5,542 nucleotides of DNA from Nitrospirota bacterium (GTDB taxonomy: Bacteria > Nitrospirota > Nitrospiria > Nitrospirales > UBA8639). Each line of letters begins with the position of its first letter. Position 1 is the stretch's first letter. A program made the position numbers and the translations under genes. Positions 1 to 5,542 of this stretch are shown in pieces. Below the pieces are notes generated by a model that did not search any database, was not told where the DNA came from, and saw only the letters and a program-made list of their open reading frames with translations. The stretch lies in the NCBI GenBank assembly GCA_029881175.1, contig JAOUNC010000214.1, positions 1 through 5,542 of the forward strand, written 5' to 3'.

Positions 1-93
1 CGCTCCAATTTTCAAAGCATTAGAGATGCTGAGAGGATCCCAAGATATGAGGAAGTCAAGGAACGTACCTTGCAATACTACACGACGAAGTGA
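1..93 (+). pseudogene. Possible C-terminal end of a gene running in from the left edge
   Basis: An open frame runs from base 1 to a TGA at 91-93 and would give the last 30 residues of a protein, ending ...ERTLQYYTTK. The composition is protein-like and hydrophilic (many Arg, Glu, Lys), with purines common at the first codon position and a slightly raised third-position GC. I do not recognise a family. The opposite strand is also open here, from an ATG at 162 down to base 1 (54 codons, MHILQDHPYK...). Both cannot be trusted, and frames of this length occur by chance. Whether this is an intact gene end, a remnant or noise cannot be told without the sequence to the left; the pseudogene type is only a placeholder for a partial frame. 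Confidence 0.25.
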
Positions 94-489
94 GCTAGAC
101 ATCCTATTTTTGATGTAGTTGTCATCGGTGTCTTTGTAAGGATGGTCTTGTAGTATGTGCATTTTCAAGAGAGCAATCAGAGGCGTCTACGACAAAGCTA
201 TGAAGTCTTTGTGAGAAATGACATGTTTCTGTTTCCATTCCGTCAAAAATCGAATGCTTGTTCGTACACCATCAGTAGTCCACCTCACTTTCTACTAAAC
301 TACCTTGAATGATTCAGCCTTTCATGTTGCTGCCCGCTCGTCCCATGCTTCCGGTCATGGCCTGTTGAGTTTGCCTATGTGCTATTTTTATGGGCAGTCG
401 TGCTCCTGCACCAACATGTATTTTCAGGAAGCTCAACCAATGGAATAAGAAAAATCTCTGCACAAAATGAATTCGCTATTTTAAAACGC
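94..489. other. Non-coding stretch upstream of the phosphoesterase gene
   Basis: About 400 bases, richer in A and T than the genes, with frequent stops in all frames. On the minus strand, bases 190-291 are open for 34 codons with protein-like content (...TSIRFLTEWKQKH...), ending at a TAG at 187-189. The same frame then continues open to base 1, so a decayed minus-strand gene is possible but unproven. A weak promoter-like pair (TTGAGT at 365-370, TTTATG at 387-392, 16-base spacer) lies upstream of the phosphoesterase; I would not rely on it. No terminator or operator stands out. Confidence 0.4.
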
Positions 490-495
490 GGAGGT
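490..495 (+). promoter_or_regulatory. Shine-Dalgarno GGAGGT that fixes the phosphoesterase start
   Basis: GGAGGT lies 9 bases before the ATG at 505. This is a near-ideal ribosome binding site and selects 505 over the in-frame GTG at 379, which has no comparable site before it. In-frame ATGs at 523 and 529 are less well spaced. Confidence 0.8.
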
Positions 496-504
496 GTTCA
501 AGAA

Positions 505-1590
505 ATGCTATTTAAGGAATGCATGGCGATGACAAAGATTAGTCCCTGGCTACTTGGCATGATGGCCATGGCGGCGCTGTTCTCAATGGCCTATCCGGCA
601 CATGCCAAACGAACGACTGCCTTTTCTTCCCTACCAGAGATCCCAGAAACCATTTTTGCTGCGGGTGACATTGCGAAATGTAACGGCGATCATTCTAAGT
701 GGGAGGAGTTTCTTAAGGTGGTGGGTCTTTTGCCCGAAAGCGCGGGAGAAGAGAGCGAAGAGAAGGAGCCCTTTCTTCACAAGCTTCTCGAGCTTGTGGG
801 ATGGATTGAGGAAACCGACTATTACGCCAATGCAGAAGAAACCGCTAGCCTTCTTAAGGGCTTAAAGGGCTGGATTCTCGCACTCGGCGATCTTGGGTAC
901 CCCATCGGGTCTTCCCAGTCGTTCAATAAGTGTTATGACCGGGCATGGGGGCCGCTGAAGGACAGAACGTATCCAGTACCAGGCAACCATGAATACAACA
1001 CCAAGGACGCGGTGCCCTATTTCGCCTATTGGGGCAGTCGGGCGGGGGAAGCTGGGAAAGGGTATTACAGTTTTGATCTGAGTGGATGGCACCTCATCGC
1101 CTTAAACAGTAAATTGGAAAAGAATGACGGTGGCGACACCATCTCAGCCCAACATGTCTGGCTCCAACAAGATTTAGCAGCCACTAAGGCCAAATGTATC
1201 CTCGCCTATTGGCATCATCCCGTGTTCAGCTCCGGCCAACATGGGGGATCCCAAAGAATGAAGAATTTGTTGCAGACTCTCTATGCCAATGGGGTCAGCG
1301 TGGTGCTCAAGGGCCACGATCATGATTATGAACGGTTTGCTCTCCAGAATGCCGAAGGGGGCCTTGATCCCGCACGGGGCTTTCGCGCGTTTGTCGTGGG
1401 CACGGGTGGGGCTCCCCTGCGCACCCTTGAAACACGACAGAAAAATAGTGAATTCTTTCAAGCAGACACGTTTGGTGTTCTGAAACTCGAACTCTATTCT
1501 GATCGGTACGCCTGGGAATTTTTGCCCGTTGGAGGAAACCCACCTTTGGACACCGGTACTGGTTCATGTGTCTTACCTAAGAAGGGATAA
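505..1590 (+). CDS. Exported calcineurin-like metallophosphoesterase, purple acid phosphatase type
   Basis: A 361-residue protein predicted to hydrolyse phosphate esters outside the cytoplasm with a two-metal centre. Residues 1-34 look like a Sec signal peptide: a basic start, a hydrophobic core at about 14-30, and likely cleavage after AHA at 32-34. The metal-site motifs then come in family order: GDIA (Asp55), GDLGY (Asp129, Tyr132), GNHEY (Asn161, His162), YWHHP (His237/His238) and GHDHDYER (His271, His273). The GDxxY tyrosine is the residue that ligates iron in purple acid phosphatases, and the flanking CYDRAW and YPVPGNHEY wording matches bacterial acid-phosphatase-type members. Between Asp55 and Asp129 lies a longer than usual, acidic, helical-looking segment (about 61-118). 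The C-terminus (GTGSC) looks intact. It stands alone, with 301 bases to the next gene. The substrate and metals cannot be read from sequence. The fold is certain enough; the exact subclass is inference. Confidence 0.9.
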   Translation: MLFKECMAMTKISPWLLGMMAMAALFSMAYPAHAKRTTAFSSLPEIPETIFAAGDIAKCNGDHSKWEEFLKVVGLLPESAGEESEEKEPFLHKLLELVGWIEETDYYANAEETASLLKGLKGWILALGDLGYPIGSSQSFNKCYDRAWGPLKDRTYPVPGNHEYNTKDAVPYFAYWGSRAGEAGKGYYSFDLSGWHLIALNSKLEKNDGGDTISAQHVWLQQDLAATKAKCILAYWHHPVFSSGQHGGSQRMKNLLQTLYANGVSVVLKGHDHDYERFALQNAEGGLDPARGFRAFVVGTGGAPLRTLETRQKNSEFFQADTFGVLKLELYSDRYAWEFLPVGGNPPLDTGTGSCVLPKKG

Positions 1591-1668
1591 AATTATTGGC
1601 TTGAACCAAGCGAGCCGTAAACATGCCGGGAAGCGTATACAGATGCAATGTGCAAACTGAATATTTTT

Positions 1669-1773
1669 TCACTGTTTAAAAGAAATAATTTTTATGAGTA
1701 AAGCCGTCGAGGTGTGAGGAATATTGCACCCGAAATGTCGGGCGATCTTCTGGACGTGCTTTTCTTCAATCAT
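1669..1773 (-). CDS. Doubtful small ORF in the spacer
   Basis: A 34-residue frame beginning MIEEKHVQKIARHFGC, from an ATG at 1773-1771 to a TGA at 1671-1669. The start is hydrophilic and looks helical; the tail is hydrophobic (ALLIKIISF). The opening faintly resembles the start of GatC-like proteins, but the match is too short to mean much and the frame ends far too early for that family. No good Shine-Dalgarno precedes it. It could be a gene fragment, a microprotein or chance; chance is most likely. Confidence 0.12.
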   Translation of the reverse strand: MIEEKHVQKIARHFGCNIPHTSTALLIKIISFKQ

Positions 1774-1880
1774 ACAGCCGCGTCGTGGATATATTGGTCT
1801 GGCCGAGCAAGAGACGTCCACTGAATAGCCAGTCATACCTATCCCATATCACAACAATGAAACACGAACGTGAGAAGGGC

Positions 1881-1884
1881 GAGG
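1881..1884 (+). promoter_or_regulatory. Shine-Dalgarno GAGG of the LCIB-like gene
   Basis: GAGG, inside the purine-rich run GAAGGGCGAGG, lies 7 bases before the ATG at 1892 and supports that start. Confidence 0.6.
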
Positions 1885-1891
1885 CGATCAG

Positions 1892-3040
1892 ATGTATTTC
1901 GAGAACATTGACATACAAGGTGCACTAGAAGACTTTAGTCTGGATGGCACCACGTTTCCGTACAACGGTTTTGTTGTGCGGTTGTATAACTTGTGTCGCT
2001 CGCTTGGCTTTGAATCTGGGAAAATTTTACCTTCCCGGGCTTTTTGCTCTGATGAAACCCAAGGGTATCCCAATATTCTGATTGCCAAGCAATTCGGCAC
2101 CTTTCCGTTTAACCACGGAAGGGTCGGAGGCATTGTCGCGACCGATAGGCATGGTCCGCATGCGCACCACGGAAAAGACTTGGTCATCATTCATGCCAGT
2201 CATGTGGGGTACGAGCCTGAAAACGATTCTTTTGGGAGCTACCACCGGAGGCATACGGAGCATTTCGAGATGACTCCGACCTGTGGAAAGATCGAAAGTG
2301 TGCTGAGGTGGTACAGCAAGCAATATGCGTTTGCTAAGGAGAACATCTTTCTTCATCGTCACAATGAAGATTTTTTGGTCACCATTGATAATCAAACGTT
2401 GGCTGAGAATACAAACGAGGGCTTGTTCCTTTACCTGGATAAAATCGTTGCAATTGGACACCATGGAGGGTTTCGTCCACGTAAGTCCTACAGTACCTCG
2501 AAATGTTATGTCGCTTCCGCAGAATTTCGAAAACTTCTGGGAGATTCCGCCTGGCCGAACAAGGGACGAGAACCCATTGGCGAGAGGCTTCTCCCTGAAT
2601 TAATTGGTTTTAAGCGACACATTTCAGGGGATCCGGAAACCCATGGGCTTTTGGAGGAAAACATGATCATTCCCATGCCATGGATTGTTTCATCTGCATT
2701 CCCGCTGTTGACTGCGGCCCGAGCCAACATACAATGCGAGTTTGACCGCACCTATCGAACCATACTCAATAGCAATGCGTATGTTGGAAAGCGATTACTC
2801 TTCATCTCCGGTCTGAACGTGGATATTTCTCCTCATCACGATCAAGTGTTCCCTTTGGCGACCTTTGTCCCATGGGCGGCGTATGTTCAAGACCAACATG
2901 GAAAATCTTCTGTCTTGGAACAGCGAGACATTGTGGACCGATTACTCGAACAACGCGAACATAATCCTGATGAAGTCGACCTTGAGGTGGCTATTCAGCA
3001 CATGAAAGACGTCGAGGAAATTAAGATAAAAATCATGTGA
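1892..3040 (+). CDS. LCIB/LCIC-family beta-carbonic-anhydrase-like protein
   Basis: A 382-residue soluble protein with no signal peptide or membrane segment, so probably cytoplasmic. I assign it to the LCIB family (limiting-CO2-inducible proteins of algae with bacterial relatives; some members interconvert CO2 and bicarbonate at a zinc site like that of beta-carbonic anhydrases). The expected zinc pattern appears in order: Cys52-x-Asp54 in FCSDET, a glycine-rich FGTFPFNHGRVGG stretch (68-80), His104 in IIHASHVGY, and Cys131 in PTCGK. Near the C-terminus, RLLFISGLNVDI (301-312) then FVPWAAYVQDQHGK (325-338) matches the family's closing strand pattern (a '..TGIQIH..' strand, then '..APT..YVVVNG..'). 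Between these halves, about residues 145-250, is a segment of roughly 100 residues that algal LCIB lacks. The protein is His-rich (87, 90, 92, 93, 315, 316). It is transcribed alone and is convergent with the copper ATPase. The family was recalled from motifs and not searched; catalytic activity is unproven because some family members are inactive. Confidence 0.72.
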   Translation: MYFENIDIQGALEDFSLDGTTFPYNGFVVRLYNLCRSLGFESGKILPSRAFCSDETQGYPNILIAKQFGTFPFNHGRVGGIVATDRHGPHAHHGKDLVIIHASHVGYEPENDSFGSYHRRHTEHFEMTPTCGKIESVLRWYSKQYAFAKENIFLHRHNEDFLVTIDNQTLAENTNEGLFLYLDKIVAIGHHGGFRPRKSYSTSKCYVASAEFRKLLGDSAWPNKGREPIGERLLPELIGFKRHISGDPETHGLLEENMIIPMPWIVSSAFPLLTAARANIQCEFDRTYRTILNSNAYVGKRLLFISGLNVDISPHHDQVFPLATFVPWAAYVQDQHGKSSVLEQRDIVDRLLEQREHNPDEVDLEVAIQHMKDVEEIKIKIM

Positions 3041-3127
3041 TGCGCCCGAAAAGGCAACGCAGGTATAGGATTTTTCGAAAGAAAAAACGAGAGTGAGCGT
3101 GTGAACGATTTTCCAACTTTGAAAAAA
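3041..3127. other. Convergent spacer between the LCIB-like gene and copA
   Basis: The two genes end facing each other across 87 AT-rich bases. A GAAA-tetraloop hairpin with a 6-bp AT-rich stem (TTTTTC/GAAAAA, 3071-3086) and a weak imperfect hairpin at 3041-3061 followed by TTTTT at 3071 could contribute to termination. Neither is a textbook Rho-independent terminator. Confidence 0.35.
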
Positions 3128-5542
3128 TTATAATTTTGTGGTTCGCAATCGGAGGGCATTGGTAATGACTGACACCGAGCTAAACGTCATGGCGGTTGCG
3201 GCAATCATCGGGCTCAAGAGGATGCCAAATGCCGGATAGAGAATACCGGCAGCAATTGGCACCCCGATGGCATTGTAGAAAAAAGCAAAGAACAGATTTT
3301 GACGAATGTTGCGCATGGTCGCCTGGCTGAGCCGCCGGGCGCGGGCAATGCCTCGAAGATCACCTTTTACCAAGGTGACTCCCGCACTTTCCATGGCCAC
3401 ATCCGTTCCGGTCCCCATAGCAATGCCGACATGGGCTTGAGCCAGGGCCGGCGCGTCATTGATGCCGTCTCCCGCCATGGCCACAATTTTCCCTTGTGCT
3501 TGAAGTTGTTTGATAATTTCGCTTTTCTGCTGGGGCAACACTTCCGCTTTCACCTCATCGATGCCGAGCTTCTGTGCAACAGCCTGGGCTGTTTGCTGAT
3601 GGTCGCCGGACACCATGACCACTTGAATGCCTTCTGCATGTAACAGGCGTATGGCTTCCGGAGTCGACGCTTTGACAGGATCGGCCACGCCTAGGATTCC
3701 GACAGCCTGATGGTCGATGGCCACAAACATGACGGTTTGGCCGTCCCGGCGCATGTCCTCGGTCTTGTCTGTTAACGGCTCGAATGCGACGGGATCAACT
3801 TGATAGTCCTCCACCAAAAAATTCCGTGTTCCGAGTGCCATGCTGTTTCCCTGAACAGTGCCGATGACGCCTTTTCCGGTTTTCGACTGAAAGTTTTGAG
3901 CCTCCCATAAGTCCAGCCCCTTGTCTTTTGCTCCGTTCACAATGGCCGAAGCCAGAGGATGTTCGCTGTTTCGTTCAAGGCTGGCCACCATTTGCAGGAG
4001 ATGGTCTTCGCTCAAATCGGAAAGTGAAACGACTGAGATCAGTTTTGGTTTACCCTCTGTGAGCGTGCCTGTTTTATCGACAACTAAAGTATCCACTTTC
4101 TCCAACTGTTCCAGTGCTTCGGCATGTTTCATCAGGACACCGGCTCTGGCTCCTCGTCCGGTTCCCACCATAATCGACATGGGCGTGGCGAGTCCTAACG
4201 CGCATGGACAGGCAATAATGAGGACTGCGACCGCATTGACCAGGGCATGAGCCATACGAGGCTCCGGTCCGAAAAAAGCCCAGATCAAGAAGGTGAGTAA
4301 CGCAACCCCTACGACAATCGGGACAAAATAGCCGGCCACCAGATCGGCCATTCGTTGAATGGGAGCCCGGCTGCGTTGGGCCTCGCTGACCATGCGAACG
4401 ATCTGTGCCAGGACGGTATCCCGGCCCACACGTTCAACTTGCATCAACAACGTCCCTGTGCCATTGACGGTTCCCCCGGTGACCTGAGCATCTACCTCTT
4501 TTTCCACCGGGATCGATTCTCCGGTAATCATCGATTCATCTACTACACTTTGTCCCTCAAGGATGACTCCATCGATTGGAATTTTTTCGCCGGGGCGTAT
4601 GCGAAGTTTGTCCCCTGGATGTACCGATTCCACAGGGACGTCTTCTTCGGCGCCATTTGGCCGAATGCGTCTTGCGGTTTTTGGTGCCAGGCCAAGCAGG
4701 GCTTTAATGGCGCTGCCTGTCTGGCTGCGAGCCCGCAATTCCAGGACTTGGCCCAATAGCACGAGCACGATAATCACGGCAGCCGCTTCAAAATACACGG
4801 CGACTTCCCCACCTTCTCCTCTGAAGGAAGCGGGAAATAATTCTGGAGCAAGGGTAGCCATGGTGCTATAGACATAGGCGGTGCCGGTCCCCAACCCGAT
4901 CAACGTAAACATGTTCAGGCTGCGGTAGATGAGCGAAGCCCAGGCGCGCTGAAAGAACGGCCATCCACACCATAAGACCACGGGCGTTGCTAATGCCCAT
5001 TGCACCCATGACATGATCGAAGGTGACAGAACTTGCTGAACAGGTTTGCCAGGAATCATCTCGGACATGGCCAGGAAAAATACAGGGAAGGCCAATACAA
5101 GACCAATCCAGAATCGGCGCAGCATGTCTTGGAGTTCCGGATTCTCTTCCTCTTCAAGTGTGATTTCCCGTGGTTCGAGGGCCATCCCACATTTCGGACA
5201 GGAACCTGGCTGGTCTTGTACCACTTCAGGATGCATGGGACAGACATATTCCGTTTTGGTTGCCGGTGCGACGGCGACATCCGGTTCGAGGGCCATCCCA
5301 CATTTCGGACATGCCGCAGGCTTGAGAGATTCCACACCTGGACACATGGGGCAGATATATTTGGCACCCGGCTTGTCCGGTTCTGTCTCCATCGAGTGCG
5401 TATGTTTTCCAGTCAAATAGCCCTCTGGATCATGGCTAAACCGATCCAAACAGCGAGGATTGCAGAAGTAGTACATGGTGCCCGCATGCTCGAACTTTCC
5501 TGCCGCATTGAGCGGATCGACCATCATGCCGCAGACAGGATC
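3128..5542 (-). CDS. copA: Cu(+)-exporting P1B-1 ATPase with YHS and two heavy-metal-binding domains, 5' partial
   Basis: Pumps Cu(+) out of the cytoplasm across the inner membrane using ATP. The frame is open to the window edge; residues are numbered here from the Met at 5527. The five codons before it read DPVCG, completing the classic DPVCGM start of a YHS domain, so the true start lies outside. In order: YHS metal-binding domain (to about 38; Cys22, Cys26); two zinc-ribbon-like heavy-metal-binding repeats (57-82 and 94-119); eight membrane segments; TGES (335-338) in the actuator; CPC (440-442) in TM6; DKTGT with phosphorylated Asp484; SEHP (521-524); GDGINDAP (686-693). TM7 fits N-x6-YN-x4-P (Asn744, Tyr751, Asn752, Pro757) and TM8 fits M-x2-SS (Met780, Ser783, Ser784), the Cu(+)-specific signature. 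No canonical GMxCxxC HMA domain is seen within the window. The C-terminus is complete. Silver may also be carried. Any CueR- or CopY-type operator would lie off-window. Confidence 0.95.
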   Translation of the reverse strand, partial: DPVCGMMVDPLNAAGKFEHAGTMYYFCNPRCLDRFSHDPEGYLTGKHTHSMETEPDKPGAKYICPMCPGVESLKPAACPKCGMALEPDVAVAPATKTEYVCPMHPEVVQDQPGSCPKCGMALEPREITLEEEENPELQDMLRRFWIGLVLAFPVFFLAMSEMIPGKPVQQVLSPSIMSWVQWALATPVVLWCGWPFFQRAWASLIYRSLNMFTLIGLGTGTAYVYSTMATLAPELFPASFRGEGGEVAVYFEAAAVIIVLVLLGQVLELRARSQTGSAIKALLGLAPKTARRIRPNGAEEDVPVESVHPGDKLRIRPGEKIPIDGVILEGQSVVDESMITGESIPVEKEVDAQVTGGTVNGTGTLLMQVERVGRDTVLAQIVRMVSEAQRSRAPIQRMADLVAGYFVPIVVGVALLTFLIWAFFGPEPRMAHALVNAVAVLIIACPCALGLATPMSIMVGTGRGARAGVLMKHAEALEQLEKVDTLVVDKTGTLTEGKPKLISVVSLSDLSEDHLLQMVASLERNSEHPLASAIVNGAKDKGLDLWEAQNFQSKTGKGVIGTVQGNSMALGTRNFLVEDYQVDPVAFEPLTDKTEDMRRDGQTVMFVAIDHQAVGILGVADPVKASTPEAIRLLHAEGIQVVMVSGDHQQTAQAVAQKLGIDEVKAEVLPQQKSEIIKQLQAQGKIVAMAGDGINDAPALAQAHVGIAMGTGTDVAMESAGVTLVKGDLRGIARARRLSQATMRNIRQNLFFAFFYNAIGVPIAAGILYPAFGILLSPMIAATAMTFSSVSVITNALRLRTTKL
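5172..5200 (-). repeat. Exact 29-base direct repeat, copy in the second metal-binding domain
   Basis: Identical over 29 bases to 5283-5311, offset by exactly 111 bases (37 codons). It encodes [10 protein letters not shown], the second Cys pair of the downstream heavy-metal-binding repeat of copA. Confidence 0.9.
5283..5311 (-). repeat. Exact 29-base direct repeat, copy in the first metal-binding domain
   Basis: Partner of 5172-5200. Every codon, including synonymous positions, is identical, whereas the first half of each domain (YICPMCPG versus YVCPMHPE) has diverged. Confidence 0.9.

Larger units (their letters stand above)
1591..1891. other. Intergenic spacer of 301 bases
   Basis: No convincing gene. 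It contains a small hairpin at 1729-1742 (5-bp stem CCCGA/TCGGG, loop AATG) without a T-tract, so it is not a normal terminator. A TATATT hexamer at 1790-1795 could be a -10 box for the downstream gene, but the best -35 candidate (TTCAAT at 1765-1770) is 19 bases away and weak. Two tiny frames exist: 1735-1824 (+, 29 residues) and 1669-1773 (-, 34 residues). Neither has a clear ribosome binding site. The length suggests the two flanking genes are transcribed separately. Confidence 0.5.

Noticed and set aside
343..360. CCATG/CATGG inverted repeat as an operator
   Set aside because: Five-base arms over an 8-base gap are expected by chance, and it lies 145 bases before the start.
379..504. N-terminal extension of the phosphoesterase from a GTG at 379
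   Set aside because: No ribosome binding site precedes it, and the ATG at 505 has GGAGGT at ideal spacing followed directly by a complete signal peptide.
778..798. Perfect 8-bp inverted repeat (CACAAGCT / AGCTTGTG, 5-base loop) inside the phosphoesterase gene
   Set aside because: It lies in coding sequence with no T-tract, and one such hairpin is expected by chance in a window of this size.
1729..1742. CCCGA-AATG-TCGGG hairpin as terminator of the phosphoesterase gene
   Set aside because: It has a short stem, no T-tract after it, and lies about 140 bases past the stop codon.
2027..2464. Minus-strand open frame of 145 codons inside the LCIB-like gene
   Set aside because: It is antisense to a gene with recognisable motifs and a ribosome binding site, and its translation shows no coherent domain.
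3071..3086. Hairpin TTTTTC-GAAA-GAAAAA as a bidirectional terminator
   Set aside because: The stem is almost all A-T and no T-run follows on either strand; I mention it only as a possible contributor.
4355..5420. Long plus-strand open frames across the copper ATPase gene
   Set aside because: They are antisense shadows of a gene with all P-type ATPase motifs intact, and their translations have no recognisable domain.
505..5542. The three genes as one functional system
   Set aside because: A 301-base gap, then convergent orientation, and unrelated predicted functions give no support for co-regulation.

Overview
The window holds two complete genes on the plus strand and one large minus-strand gene that runs off the right edge. 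There is no rRNA, tRNA, mobile element or CRISPR array to fix the taxonomy. The gene content and the medium GC (visibly lower in the non-coding stretches) suggest an environmental Gram-negative-type bacterium. The YHS plus double heavy-metal-binding front end on the copper ATPase and the LCIB-type carbonic anhydrase would fit a chemolithoautotroph such as a Nitrospira-like organism. That placement is a loosely held inference.

Layout: 1-504 carries no convincing complete gene; a possible C-terminal remnant ends at 93. 505-1590 (+) encodes an exported calcineurin-like phosphoesterase of the purple-acid-phosphatase type, with a Sec signal peptide, a strong ribosome binding site and an unusual acidic insertion. 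1591-1891 is a 301-base spacer. 1892-3040 (+) encodes a cytoplasmic protein that I read as a member of the LCIB/LCIC group of beta-carbonic-anhydrase-like zinc proteins, interrupted by an insertion of roughly 100 residues. An 87-base convergent spacer follows. 3128-5542 (-) encodes a Cu(+)-exporting P1B-1 ATPase whose first codons lie beyond the window edge.

The three genes do not look like one operon. The first two share a strand but are 301 bases apart, and the third is convergent to them. Their plausible jobs are separate: phosphate-ester hydrolysis outside the cytoplasm, inorganic carbon handling inside it, and copper efflux across the inner membrane. The most interesting element is the LCIB-like gene. 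It keeps the Cys-x-Asp / His / Cys zinc-site pattern but departs from both the algal LCIB and the classical beta-CA active-site sequence, and it carries a large unassigned insertion.
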